Below are positions 49,950-58,850 of a stretch of DNA of 64,000 bases, piece by piece. Made by a program: the position numbers and the translations under genes. The stretch lies in the NCBI GenBank assembly GCA_001797315.1, contig MGPC01000018.1:186001-250000 (forward strand), given 5' to 3'. The first letter of the stretch is position 1. Each line of letters begins with the position of its first letter. Under the pieces are notes generated by a model, which had not been told where the DNA came from, searched no databases, and was given only the letters and a program-made list of their open reading frames with translations. The DNA is from Curvibacter sp. GWA2_64_110 (GTDB lineage Bacteria; Pseudomonadota; Gammaproteobacteria; Burkholderiales; Burkholderiaceae_C).

Positions 49950-50852
49950 ATGCATGCACGCCTGACCCCCGCCACCGCCCTGCTCCTGATCATTCCACCG
50001 CTGATGTGGGCCGGCAATGCGGTCGTCGGCCGCATGGTGGGGCCGCTGGTGCCGCCGATGACGCTCAACCTGCTGCGCTGGCTGCTGGCTTTCGTGTTGC
50101 TGCTGCCGCTGGCGGCTGGCGTGCTGCGTCCGGGCAGCGGCCTGTGGACGCACTGGCGCCGCTTTGCCGTGCTGGGCCTGCTCAGCGTCGGCTGCTACAA
50201 CGCTCTGCAGTACCTGGCCCTGCACACCTCCACGCCGATCAACGTCACGCTGGTGGCCGCCAGCATGCCGATGTGGATGCTGCTGATCGGCCGCCTGTTC
50301 TTCGGCGCACGGATTTCCCGCCGCCAGTTGCTGGGCGCCTGCCTGTCGATCAGCGGCGTGCTGCTGGTCCTGAGCCGCGGCCAGCTGGCTTCGCTCCTGA
50401 GCGTGCGCCTGGTACCGGGCGACCTTTACGTGCTGCTGGCCGCCATCGCCTGGGCCTGGTACAGCTGGATGCTGGCGCAACCGGCCAAGGACCCGGCGGG
50501 CATGCGTGGCGACTGGGCGGCCTTCCTGATGGCGCAAATCGTGCTCGGGCTGGGCTGGTCGGCCTTGTTCGCGGCCGGCGAGTGGCTGCTGACCGACGTG
50601 CACATCGCCTGGGGCTGGCCGCTGGCCGCTGCCCTGCTGTTCGTGGCCCTCGGGCCGGCCCTGCTGGCCTACCGTTGCTGGGGCGCCGGCGTGCAGCGCG
50701 CCGGGCCGGCGGCGGCGGCCTTCTTCTCCAACCTGACACCGCTGTTCGCCGCCGTACTGTCCTCGGCCCTGCTGGGCGAGTTGCCGCAGGTCTACCATGG
50801 CGCCGCATTTGCGCTGATCGTGGGCGGCATCGTGGTATCGTCACGACGTTGA
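49950..50852 (+). CDS. EamA/DMT-family transporter
   Basis: A 300-residue membrane protein with about 10 helices arranged as two EamA repeats (WAGNAVVGRMV in the first, PGDLYVLLAAIAWAWYSWML starting the second). Such proteins export amino acids or other metabolites; the substrate is unknown. ATG 49950 is chosen over GTG 49941; neither has a clear ribosome site. The 120 bp to the divergent quinone reductase contain no evident motif. Confidence 0.85.
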   Translation: MHARLTPATALLLIIPPLMWAGNAVVGRMVGPLVPPMTLNLLRWLLAFVLLLPLAAGVLRPGSGLWTHWRRFAVLGLLSVGCYNALQYLALHTSTPINVTLVAASMPMWMLLIGRLFFGARISRRQLLGACLSISGVLLVLSRGQLASLLSVRLVPGDLYVLLAAIAWAWYSWMLAQPAKDPAGMRGDWAAFLMAQIVLGLGWSALFAAGEWLLTDVHIAWGWPLAAALLFVALGPALLAYRCWGAGVQRAGPAAAAFFSNLTPLFAAVLSSALLGELPQVYHGAAFALIVGGIVVSSRR

Positions 50853-50884
50853 GTCTCTGCCAATTGCCATTGCTGGAATTCGCC

Positions 50885-51337
50885 ATGAAACCTGTCGCCA
50901 TCAAGTCCCTGCTGCTGTCCATCTTCATCCTCCTGTCGGGATGCGCCACCACCTCAGGTGGCGACACCAGCGGTGGTTCCGGCACGATGAACGACCTGAT
51001 CGTCAACACCCAGTTGCCGGCCGGCGCCAAGATCAACCACAGCCAGTCACTGATCATGGGCTCGGGCGAAAACTGGATCGGGCGCGTGGTGCTGGAACTG
51101 GGCCAGAACCCCAATGCCGCCTACAACTTCTTTCTCGAGCAGTACCCGCAGCAGGGCTGGACGCTGGTGAGTGCGGTGCGCGGCAAGAGCAGCCTGCTGG
51201 TCTTCACCAAGGCCGACCGCAGCGCCACCGTCGAGCTGACCGAAGCCGGCGTCATGGGCGGCTCGCTGGCCACGCTGACGGTCAGCCCCAAGAGCACCCT
51301 GCCGCCCCCGCCTGCTGCGGCACCAGTGCGCAGGTAG
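50885..51337 (+). CDS. Small lipoprotein of unknown function
   Basis: A 150-residue protein with a type II signal peptide: Lys-containing start, SLLLSIFILLSGC with lipobox LSGC and Cys near residue 20. A Ser/Gly/Thr-rich linker (TSGGDTSGGSG), a compact domain (about 38-135) and a Pro/Ala tail follow. The residue after Cys is Ala, so export to the outer membrane by Lol is expected. It starts 32 bp after the EamA gene and may share its transcript. Confidence 0.8.
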   Translation: MKPVAIKSLLLSIFILLSGCATTSGGDTSGGSGTMNDLIVNTQLPAGAKINHSQSLIMGSGENWIGRVVLELGQNPNAAYNFFLEQYPQQGWTLVSAVRGKSSLLVFTKADRSATVELTEAGVMGGSLATLTVSPKSTLPPPPAAAPVRR

Positions 51338-51382
51338 TCGGTACAGGCCGACCTCACACAGCGGCCTGACTTTTCTGTTTCC

Positions 51383-52171
51383 TCAGTAGGTACCCGGGTA
51401 GGCACCACCATCCGCCAGCACGTTCTGGCCGTTCATGTAGCCGGCCTGCTGGCTGCACAGGAAGGCACAGATGGCGCCGAACTCTTCGGCGCTGCCGAAG
51501 CGCTGCGCCGGAATCGTCTTCTTGCGCGCCTCGGCCACGGCATCGATGCTCTGGCCGGTTTTCTGGGCTGCCCCCACCATCGTGGCCTTGAGGCGGTCGG
51601 TCTCGAAGGCCCCCGGCAACAGGTTGTTGATGGTCACGCCCCGGGCTGCCAGCTTGGGGTTGCGCGCCACGCCGGCCACAAAGCCGGTCAGGCCGCTGCG
51701 CGCACCGTTGGACAGGCCCAGGATGTCGATCGGGGCCTTCACCGCGCTGGAGGTGATGTTGATGATGCGACCGAAACCACGCGCGGCCATGCCGTCCACG
51801 GTGGCCTTGATCAGCTCGATCGGCGTCAGCATATTGGCATCCACCGCCTTGATCCAGGTCTCGCGGTCCCAGTCGCGGAAGTCGCCGGGCGGCGGGCCGC
51901 CGGCATTGGTCACCACGATGTCGAAGTCCTTGCGCTGCGCGAAGATCGCCTCGCGGCCGGCAACGGTGGTGATGTCCGTGGCCACCGCCAGAACCTGCGT
52001 CCCCTTGGCCTCGGCCTTGAGCTGGTCGGCCGCGGCCTGCAGCGCCTCGGCACCGCGCGCCACGATCAGCACGTTGACGCCTTCGCGCACCAGTGCCTGG
52101 GCGCAGCCAAAACCCAGCCCCTTGCTGGCGCCGCCCACCAGCGCCCACTTGCCTGCGATTCCCAAATCCAT
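51383..52171 (-). CDS. SDR-fold protein with altered catalytic Tyr/Lys
   Basis: A 262-residue SDR with cofactor motif GGASKGLGFG near residue 14, NAGG near 88 and the catalytic serine in ITSSAVKAP. Where YxxxK is expected, the sequence reads LSNGARSGL, so both the tyrosine and the lysine are missing (Ser and Arg at the aligned places). The C-terminal FLCSQQAGYMNGQNVLADGG is normal. It may use a different mechanism or act as a binding protein. The closest style is 3-oxoacyl-ACP reductase-like. Its catalytic activity is uncertain. Confidence 0.82.
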   Translation of the reverse strand: MDLGIAGKWALVGGASKGLGFGCAQALVREGVNVLIVARGAEALQAAADQLKAEAKGTQVLAVATDITTVAGREAIFAQRKDFDIVVTNAGGPPPGDFRDWDRETWIKAVDANMLTPIELIKATVDGMAARGFGRIINITSSAVKAPIDILGLSNGARSGLTGFVAGVARNPKLAARGVTINNLLPGAFETDRLKATMVGAAQKTGQSIDAVAEARKKTIPAQRFGSAEEFGAICAFLCSQQAGYMNGQNVLADGGAYPGTY

Positions 52172-52247
52172 AGCGATCCTCTCATTTCAAACAAAAATTT
52201 AGCCGATGATAAAGGCCCACTCATCACCACGTCCTATCCAGGGCACT

Positions 52248-52331
52248 CGCGGAACCGGCTTGGCCGGGCCGCTGAGTGCGCCCCCTCAAGGGGGGTGGCG
52301 TAGCGAACGCAGGGATCGGAGCCTGGGGGTG
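52248..52331 (-). repeat. 3'-end associated repeat, copy 3
   Basis: On the minus strand it reads CACCCCCAGGCTCCG, GCGTTCGCTACGCC, a CCCCC-hairpin-GGGGG and AGCGGCCCGGCCAAGCCGGTTCCGCG. It begins one base after the stop of the minus-strand EamA gene, again sense-oriented to the gene it follows. The 161-bp gap up to the SDR start otherwise contains nothing notable. Confidence 0.85.
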
Positions 52332-52332
52332 T

Positions 52333-53232
52333 TCATCTCCCTCTGCTGAAGACGAAGATGCCGGCCACCACCAGCACGGTGCCGGCCGCAATCCAGAGCG
52401 TGAAGGGTTCGCCCAGCAGCCACACACCCATCAGGATGGTGGACATCGGCCCGATCATGCCGACCTGCGCCGCCACACCGGCGCCGATGCGCTCGATGGC
52501 CATCATCACCAGCAGCACCGGCACCGCGGTGCAGGCGATGGCGTTGAGCAGCGAGAGCCAGATCACCGCGGACGCCACCTGCGCGGCAGAGAGCGGGCGC
52601 AGCAAGACGAACTGCAGGATGCAAAGAAGACAGGCCACGCTGGTCGCCAGCCCGACCAGGCGCAGCGAGCCCAGGCGCTGCACCAGCTCGCCGCTGTAGC
52701 TCAGGTACAGCGCATAGCTGATGGCGCTGAGGAAAACCAGCGACGAACCCCAGGCCACGTCGGCACCGGCCAGCGTCACCTCGCGACCGAACACCAGCAG
52801 CACGCCGGCGTAGCTGATCAACATGCCCCCGGCCTGTGCGCGGCTGATACGCCGTCCGTAGAGCAGAAAACCGATCAGCAGCACCAGGGTAGGTGTGAGG
52901 TAGAGAATGAGCCGCTCCAGCGAAGCGGAAATAAAGGCCAGTCCGGCGAAATCGAGGAAGCTGGCCAGGTAGTAGCCGCTGAAACCCAGGCCGAGCACGC
53001 CCAGCCAGTCACGCCGCGTCAGCGCTGCCTTGCCACGGCTGGACCACCAGGCCATGGCGGCGAACAGCGGCAGCGCGAACAACATGCGATACATGATGAG
53101 CGTGACCGCATCGACGCCATGGCGATAAGCCAGCTTGACGATGATCGCCTTGCCGCTGAAGGCAATGGCACCGAAGACAGCAAAAAGCAAGCCGAATGCT
53201 ACGTTTTTAGTAGCACTTTGCGCAGGTTTCAC
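52333..53232 (-). CDS. EamA/DMT-family transporter
   Basis: A 299-residue membrane protein with about 10 helices in two EamA repeats (FAVFGAIAFSGKAIIVKLAY in the first, SAISYALYLSYSGELV in the second). The exported metabolite is unknown. Residues 7-12 (ATKNVA), just before the first helix, are encoded by a copy of the 17-bp repeat. It is not closely similar to the EamA protein at 49950. Confidence 0.87.
   Translation of the reverse strand: MKPAQSATKNVAFGLLFAVFGAIAFSGKAIIVKLAYRHGVDAVTLIMYRMLFALPLFAAMAWWSSRGKAALTRRDWLGVLGLGFSGYYLASFLDFAGLAFISASLERLILYLTPTLVLLIGFLLYGRRISRAQAGGMLISYAGVLLVFGREVTLAGADVAWGSSLVFLSAISYALYLSYSGELVQRLGSLRLVGLATSVACLLCILQFVLLRPLSAAQVASAVIWLSLLNAIACTAVPVLLVMMAIERIGAGVAAQVGMIGPMSTILMGVWLLGEPFTLWIAAGTVLVVAGIFVFSRGR
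53198..53214 (-). repeat. 17-bp interspersed repeat, copy 6 (5' end of EamA gene)
   Basis: Minus strand GCTACTAAAAACGTAGC, coding for ATKNVA at residues 7-12 of the transporter. Confidence 0.8.
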
Positions 53233-53274
53233 AAGGGCCAGAGTCGAATTTCGTTAACAACTTTCGCCCACCGG

Positions 53275-54912
53275 TCAGAACCCGGCCGCCAGCCCGTCGC
53301 GTCGTGCATCGCTGGCCGCCACATAACCCTGCACCTTCGGGTCGCCGGCGCGCCAGATGAACTGGCCGGCGCCGAAGTCCTGGTAGGAGTCGTTGATGAC
53401 CTCCATGCGGTGGCCGCGCTCGGCCAGGCCCTGCACTGTGGCCAGGTTCATGTTGGCTTCGACGTTGATCTCCAGCCCGGCGTTGTAGCGCCAGCGCGGC
53501 GCATCACAGGCCGCCTGCGGGTTCTGGCCGTAGTCCAGCATGCGCACCAGGGTCTGCATGTGGCCCTGCGGCTGCATGTTGGCGCCCATGACGCCGTAGC
53601 TCATGACCGGCTGGCCGTCCTTGGTCAGAAAGGCCGGAATGATGGTGTGAAAGGGGCGCTTGCCCGGCGCCACCAGATTGGCTGGGTTGTGGCCCTGGGC
53701 GTCGAGGCTGAAGCCGTGGCCGCGATTCTGCAAGCTGATGCCGAAGCTCGGCTCGACGCAACCGGAGCCGAAGCCCATGTAGTTGCTCTGGATGAAGCTG
53801 ACCATCATGCCGTTCTCGTCGGCCGCCGTCAGGTAGATGGTGCCGCCCTTGACCGGGTTGCCGGCCTTGAAGTCCTGTGCCTTCTTCATGTCGATCAGCT
53901 TGGCGCGCGACGCCAGGTAGGCGTCGTCCAGCATCTGCTCGGCCGTCACTTCCATGCTGGCGGGCTCGGCCACGTAGCGGTAGACGTCGGCAAAGGCCAG
54001 CTTCATGGCTTCGATCTGCAGGTGCTGCGAGTCGACGCTGTCCACCGGCAGCGAGCCCAGGTCGAACTTGTCGAGGATGCCCAGGGCGATCAGCGCCGCA
54101 ATGCCCTGGCCGTTGGGCGGGATCTCGTGCAGGGTGTAGCCGCGGTAGTTTTTGCCGATGGGCTTGACCCACTCCGGCTTGTAAGCAGCAAAGTCGCTGG
54201 CCTTGAGACTGCCGCCGTGCTGCGCGGCGAACTTCTCGATCGCCTGCGCAATCTCGCCACCGTAGTAGGCCTGGCCTTTGGTCTCGGCGATGGCGCGCAG
54301 GCCGCGTGCCGCCGCCTTGAACTGGAACAGCTCGCCCACTTGTGGCGCCCGGCCCCAGGGCAGGAAGGACTGCGCAAAACCCGGCAGGCCTTGCAGCTCG
54401 GGCGTGGCCGCGGCCCACTTCTGCTGCACCACCACCGGCAGCAGGTAACCGCGCTCGGCAATCTCGATCGCCGGCTCCATCAGGTCGGCGAAGGGCAGCT
54501 TGCCGAAACGTTCGCTCATGGCGACCCAGCCGGCCACCGCGCCGGGCACGGTGACGGCATCGATGCCGCGCTTGGGCGGGTTCTTCGCATCATCACCGTA
54601 CTTGCGTTTGAAATATTCCGGCGTCCAGCTCTGCGGCGCACGGCCGGAAGCGTTCAGGCCGTGCAATTCCTTGCCGTCCCACAGAATGCAGAAGGCATCG
54701 CTGCCCAGGCCGTTGCTGACCGGCTCGGTGATGGTGATGGCCGCTGCCGCGGCAATGGCGGCATCCACCGCGTTGCCGCCCTTGTAGAGCATGCGCAGGC
54801 CGGCCTGCGCCGCCAGCGGGTGAGAAGTGGAAACAACGTTGCGAGCGAAGACCGGCAGACGGGTGGAAGTATAGGGGTTGGTGTAGTTGAAGTTCATGGT
54901 GGGTTCAGTCAT
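53275..54912 (-). CDS. Gamma-glutamyltransferase-family Ntn hydrolase (cytoplasmic YwrD-like)
   Basis: A protein of about 545 residues of the gamma-glutamyltranspeptidase family. The N-terminal NVVSTSHPLAAQAGLRML and GGNAVDAAIAAAAA are standard. The self-processing nucleophile Thr lies in KGGTIYLTAAD near residue 360, 7 residues before the conserved Asp, and the C-terminal GVMGANMQPQGHMQ is typical. No signal peptide is seen, so it resembles cytoplasmic GGT-like proteins rather than secreted GGT. Starts at 54912 or 54897 are both possible. It follows tctC by 6 bp. Confidence 0.87.
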   Translation of the reverse strand: MTEPTMNFNYTNPYTSTRLPVFARNVVSTSHPLAAQAGLRMLYKGGNAVDAAIAAAAAITITEPVSNGLGSDAFCILWDGKELHGLNASGRAPQSWTPEYFKRKYGDDAKNPPKRGIDAVTVPGAVAGWVAMSERFGKLPFADLMEPAIEIAERGYLLPVVVQQKWAAATPELQGLPGFAQSFLPWGRAPQVGELFQFKAAARGLRAIAETKGQAYYGGEIAQAIEKFAAQHGGSLKASDFAAYKPEWVKPIGKNYRGYTLHEIPPNGQGIAALIALGILDKFDLGSLPVDSVDSQHLQIEAMKLAFADVYRYVAEPASMEVTAEQMLDDAYLASRAKLIDMKKAQDFKAGNPVKGGTIYLTAADENGMMVSFIQSNYMGFGSGCVEPSFGISLQNRGHGFSLDAQGHNPANLVAPGKRPFHTIIPAFLTKDGQPVMSYGVMGANMQPQGHMQTLVRMLDYGQNPQAACDAPRWRYNAGLEINVEANMNLATVQGLAERGHRMEVINDSYQDFGAGQFIWRAGDPKVQGYVAASDARRDGLAAGF

Positions 54913-54918
54913 GCATGC

Positions 54919-55884
54919 TCAATCGAGCGTGATCTTGCGCTCGGCAATGATCTTTTTCCATTTCACGGTCTCGCTCCGGACCAGGGCGGCAAAAGCCTGC
55001 GGCGTGCCGCCGACGGGTTCGGCCCCCAGGCGGGCGAAGCGTTCCTTCAGTTCGGGCTCGGCCAGCGCGGCATTGACCGCCTGGTTGAGCCGGGCCGTGA
55101 GATCGGCCGGCAGCCCTTTGGGACCATAGAGGCCGAACCAGGTGACGGACTCGAAACCCGGCAGCACGTCGGACACCGCCGGCACACCCGGCGCCAGCGT
55201 GGTGCGCTTGAGGCTGGTGACGCCCAATGCACGCAGCTTGCCTTCCTTGACGTGCGGCAAGCCGGAGACCAGCGAGTCGATCAACAGGTCGAGTTTGCCG
55301 CTGATCAGGTCGGGCATGGCCAGCCCGGTGCCGCGGTAGGGAATGTGGACCAGGTAGGTGCCCGACTCGGCCTTGAAGTACTCGGTGGTCAGGTGCACGA
55401 TGCCGCCGTTGCCGCTGGAGGCGTAGTTCAGGCGTCCCGGGTTCTTGCGCGCGTAGTCGACGAACTCGCGCAGCGTCCTGGCCGGCGAGGACAGCGGCAC
55501 CAGCACGATGTTGGGCGAGGTCGCCACCTGGGCGATGGGCGTGAAGTCCGTTTCGACGTGGTACAGGATGCGCGGGTTGATAGCCGGCCCGATGCTGTGC
55601 GTGCTCGAGGTTGTCAGCAGCAGCGTGTAGCCGTCGGGTGCGGCCTTGGCGCCGGCATCGGCGCCGATGGTGCCGCCGGCACCGGGCCGGTTGTCCACCA
55701 CCACCGGCTGGCCGAGCTTCTTGCCCAGCTCCTGCGACAGCGCACGCGACAGGATGTCGGTCGCGCCACCGGCCGGGAACGGCACCAGCAGACGGACCGG
55801 CTTGGCCGGATAGGTCTGGGCCGCAGCCGGCAGGCCGATGCACAGGGCGGCCAGCAGCAGGCCATACAGGGATTTAACTCTCAT
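54919..55884 (-). CDS. Bug/TctC-family tripartite tricarboxylate-type receptor
   Basis: A 321-residue periplasmic binding protein with signal peptide (SLYGLLLAALCIGLPAAAQ) and Bug motifs PVRLLVPFPAGGATDI, DNRPGAGGTIGAD and LNYASSGNGG. I start at ATG 55884, which overlaps the DUF3422 stop by 11 nt. It is probably the receptor of the nearby TctAB permease. Its tight link with a GGT-family enzyme suggests a gamma-glutamyl or related ligand (inference). Confidence 0.9.
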   Translation of the reverse strand: MRVKSLYGLLLAALCIGLPAAAQTYPAKPVRLLVPFPAGGATDILSRALSQELGKKLGQPVVVDNRPGAGGTIGADAGAKAAPDGYTLLLTTSSTHSIGPAINPRILYHVETDFTPIAQVATSPNIVLVPLSSPARTLREFVDYARKNPGRLNYASSGNGGIVHLTTEYFKAESGTYLVHIPYRGTGLAMPDLISGKLDLLIDSLVSGLPHVKEGKLRALGVTSLKRTTLAPGVPAVSDVLPGFESVTWFGLYGPKGLPADLTARLNQAVNAALAEPELKERFARLGAEPVGGTPQAFAALVRSETVKWKKIIAERKITLD

Positions 55885-57208
55885 GGCCGTCATGCCCCAC
55901 GATCTTGCGATGCAGTTTGCGCAGCGACCACCAGACGGCAAAACCGACCAGCGGCACCGCCAGCGCCGCCGTGGTCTCGCCGGACAGCGGCCAGCCCAGG
56001 CTGTGCGCGCCCTTGGCCAGGTAGCTCACCAGGCCGACGATGTAGTAGGTGATGGCCGCCACCGACAGGCCCTCGACCGTGGACTGCAGCTTGAGCTGCA
56101 GGTCCTGGCGCTGGTTCATGGTGGCCAGCAGGGCCTGGCTGCTCTGCTGCTGCTCGATCTCGACGCGCGTGCGCAGCAGGTTGCTGATACGCGAGACGCG
56201 TTGCGACAGCGCATCCTGCCGGCGCGTGACCCAGTCGCAGGTGCTGCGCGCCGGCGACAGGCGCCGGTCCATGAACTCGCGGATGGTCTGCATGCCGACC
56301 AGCCGGCTCTCGGTGATGTCGTCGATGCGCTTGTCGACCAGTTCGAAATAAGCGGTGCTGGCGGAAAAGCGCGAATGGGTGGACGCGTACTGGCTCTCCA
56401 CCTTCCCCGCCAGCTTGGTCAAGCGATCGAGCAGGCGCGGCTCGTCGTTGCGCGTGGCAGTGCGGATGGACTCGGCCAGCTCGGCCAGCTCGCGTTCTGC
56501 CGATCCCAGGATGCTGGAAGCCTCACGTGCTGCCGGCAGGCCCAGCAAGGCGGCCATGCGATAGGTTTCTATTTCCAGTAGCCGCTGCACCAGCCGGCCC
56601 AGGCGGCGCGGTGTCATGTGTGCCCCGGCATCGGCCGTACTGCCGAGCGGATCGACGAACAGCAAAATGCGCGAGAAACCGTCGGCATGGATGGCGAAAT
56701 CGGTGTAGACCTCGCCGGCGCCGCCGGCCACGCCGGAGGCCACCAGCGAGTCCTCGTGCAGCACGTGGCGTACCAGGCCGCCGGCCCCGTCCTGCTTGGG
56801 CAGCGCCCACAAGTGCAGGCTGGCTAGGCACTGGCCCGGCAAGGCAGCGAACCAGTCCTGCGGCACCACCTCAAGAGCCGGCTCGGGCTCGTCGCCGGCG
56901 TAGCTGGCCGAGGGCAGCACGCGCAGGAACGTCCAGGAAACGAACTCGGTATGCAGCTCCCAGCGCAAACGGAACGGCCCGACGTCCATGCGGAAATGCG
57001 TGGTGTGGGCATCGGGGAGCGGCAGATGGTGGTCGCGCAGCAGCGCCACCACATGGGCGCGGCTGGCTTCGCGCTGGGCGGCATCACAGACCATGACCAC
57101 ATGCGAGATCGCCAGCGGCGTGCTCATCGCCTCGGGCGGCCGGGCATGGATTTCGTTGTGCAGCGCCACCCTGAGCGGGTGCTGGAACGGGTGATTTTTC
57201 AGTTGCAT
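55874..57208 (-). CDS. DUF3422 family membrane-anchored protein
   Basis: A 444-residue protein starting HPFQHPLRVALHNEIHARPPE, the DUF3422 hallmark. It has a long alpha-helical middle and two C-terminal membrane helices (about 370-388 and 405-425), a layout reminiscent of CorA-like proteins. Function unknown. It lies between tctA (separated by a terminator) and tctC (11-nt overlap), so it heads the DUF3422-tctC-GGT operon. Confidence 0.87.
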   Translation of the reverse strand: MQLKNHPFQHPLRVALHNEIHARPPEAMSTPLAISHVVMVCDAAQREASRAHVVALLRDHHLPLPDAHTTHFRMDVGPFRLRWELHTEFVSWTFLRVLPSASYAGDEPEPALEVVPQDWFAALPGQCLASLHLWALPKQDGAGGLVRHVLHEDSLVASGVAGGAGEVYTDFAIHADGFSRILLFVDPLGSTADAGAHMTPRRLGRLVQRLLEIETYRMAALLGLPAAREASSILGSAERELAELAESIRTATRNDEPRLLDRLTKLAGKVESQYASTHSRFSASTAYFELVDKRIDDITESRLVGMQTIREFMDRRLSPARSTCDWVTRRQDALSQRVSRISNLLRTRVEIEQQQSSQALLATMNQRQDLQLKLQSTVEGLSVAAITYYIVGLVSYLAKGAHSLGWPLSGETTAALAVPLVGFAVWWSLRKLHRKIVGHDGHES

Positions 57209-57272
57209 GGCATCCTCTGGGCCTCATTGTGACGCAAGGCGGTGTCAGGTCCTTGACAGGCCGGCAGCAGAC

Positions 57273-57297
57273 AAAAAAACGGCACCCGCAGGTGCCG
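57273..57297 (-). terminator. Rho-independent terminator after tctA
   Basis: On the minus strand CGGCACC pairs with GGTGCCG around a 4-nt loop and runs into seven T residues. It lies 26 bp after the tctA stop and isolates tctBA from the DUF3422 operon. Confidence 0.85.
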
Positions 57298-57322
57298 CTT
57301 CTGCCACCCGTGAGGTGGAATA

Positions 57323-58837
57323 TCAGTCTTCGACGAAGGCCTCTTCACGTTTGGATTTGATCGCCGGCAGCATCACGATGACCAGCAGCAAGGCGGCAGC
57401 CGCCAGCAAACCGGCCGACAGCGGGCGCGTGACAAACACGCTCCAGTCGCCGCGCGACAGCAGCAGGGCTCGGCGCAGGTTCTCTTCCATCATCGGGCCC
57501 AGGATGAAGCCCAGCAGCAAGGGCGCCGGTTCGACGCCGAGCTTGATGAAGCCGTAGCCGATGACACCGAAGATCGCCACCATCCAGATATCGAAGGTGT
57601 TGTTGTTGGTCGAATAGACGCCGATGGCGCAGAACAGCACGATCGACGGGAACAGCCAGCGGTAGGGCACCGTCAGCAGCTTGATCCACATGCCGATCAA
57701 CGGCAGGTTCAGCACGATGAGCATCAGGTTGCCGATCCACATGGAAGCGATCAGGCCCCAGAACAGCTCGGGGTTGCTGGTCATCACCTGCGGGCCGGGC
57801 TGGATGTTGTGGATGGTCATGGCACCCACCATCAGCGCCATCACGGCGTTGGGCGGGATGCCCAGCGTCAGCAGCGGAATGAAGGAGGTCTGCGAACCGG
57901 CATTGTTGGCCGATTCGGGTGCCGCCACGCCGCGGATGTTGCCCTTGCCGAACGGCACTTCGCCCGGTTTGAGCTTGGTCTTCTTCTCGATCGTATAGGC
58001 CGCAAAGGCCGCCAGCAGTGCACCACCGCCGGGCAAGATCCCCAGGATGGAGCCGATGGTCGTACCGCGCAGGATGGCCGGGAACATGAGCTTCATATCC
58101 CGGGCCGTGGGATAGATATTCTTGACCTTGCCAGTGAAGACTTCACGCTGGTCCTCGGAGTGCGACAGGTTGGCAATGATCTCGCCGTAGCCGAACACGC
58201 CCATGGCGATGGTGATGAAGCCGATGCCGTCGGTCAGTTCTGGAATGTCGAACGAGAAGCGTGCCACACCCGAGTTCACGTCGGTCCCCACCAGGCCCAG
58301 CAGCAGGCCCAGCACGATCATGGCCACCGCCTTGAGCAGCGAACCCGACGCCAGCACCACGGCGCCGATCAGGCCCAACACCATGAGCGAGAAGTACTCG
58401 GCCGGGCCGAACTTGAAGGCCACCTCGGTCAGCGGTGCGGCAAAGGCCGCCAGAATCAGCGTGCCGACGCAACCGGCAAAGAAGGAACCCAGGCCGGCCG
58501 CGGCCAGCGCCGGGCCCGCACGCCCCTGGCGCGCCATCTGGTAGCCGTCGATCACGGTCACCACCGAGGACGACTCGCCCGGCAGGTTCACCAGAATGGC
58601 GGTGGTGGAGCCACCGTACTGGGCACCGTAGTAGATACCGGCCAGCATGATCAGCGCTGCCACCGGTGGCAGCGCATAGGTAGCCGGCAGCAGCATGGCG
58701 ATGGTGGCAATCGGGCCGACGCCGGGCAGCACGCCGATCAGCGTGCCCAGCAGGCAGCCGACGAAGGCGTATATCAGGTTCTGTGCGGTGAAAGCAACAC
58801 CAAAGCCGATCGAGAGGTTGTTGATCAAATCCATCAT
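57323..58837 (-). CDS. tctA: Tripartite tricarboxylate transporter large permease TctA
   Basis: A 504-residue membrane protein of about 11-12 helices. The TctA signatures GTLIGVLPGVGPIATIAMLLP and GIYYGAQYGGSTTAILVN are complete, as is the second-half IGSILGILPGGGALLAAF repeat. It couples cation flux to uptake of a ligand delivered by a TctC receptor. A second ATG at 58834 is an alternative start. It is cotranscribed with tctB 13 bp upstream. Confidence 0.94.
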   Translation of the reverse strand: MMDLINNLSIGFGVAFTAQNLIYAFVGCLLGTLIGVLPGVGPIATIAMLLPATYALPPVAALIMLAGIYYGAQYGGSTTAILVNLPGESSSVVTVIDGYQMARQGRAGPALAAAGLGSFFAGCVGTLILAAFAAPLTEVAFKFGPAEYFSLMVLGLIGAVVLASGSLLKAVAMIVLGLLLGLVGTDVNSGVARFSFDIPELTDGIGFITIAMGVFGYGEIIANLSHSEDQREVFTGKVKNIYPTARDMKLMFPAILRGTTIGSILGILPGGGALLAAFAAYTIEKKTKLKPGEVPFGKGNIRGVAAPESANNAGSQTSFIPLLTLGIPPNAVMALMVGAMTIHNIQPGPQVMTSNPELFWGLIASMWIGNLMLIVLNLPLIGMWIKLLTVPYRWLFPSIVLFCAIGVYSTNNNTFDIWMVAIFGVIGYGFIKLGVEPAPLLLGFILGPMMEENLRRALLLSRGDWSVFVTRPLSAGLLAAAALLLVIVMLPAIKSKREEAFVED

Positions 58838-58850
58838 GTTCTTGTTCTCC

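Noticed and set aside
52276-56052. 1258-codon plus-strand open frame
   Set aside because: Spans the antisense of four well-supported minus-strand genes (EamA, GGT, TctC and the end of DUF3422); no domain or ribosome site.
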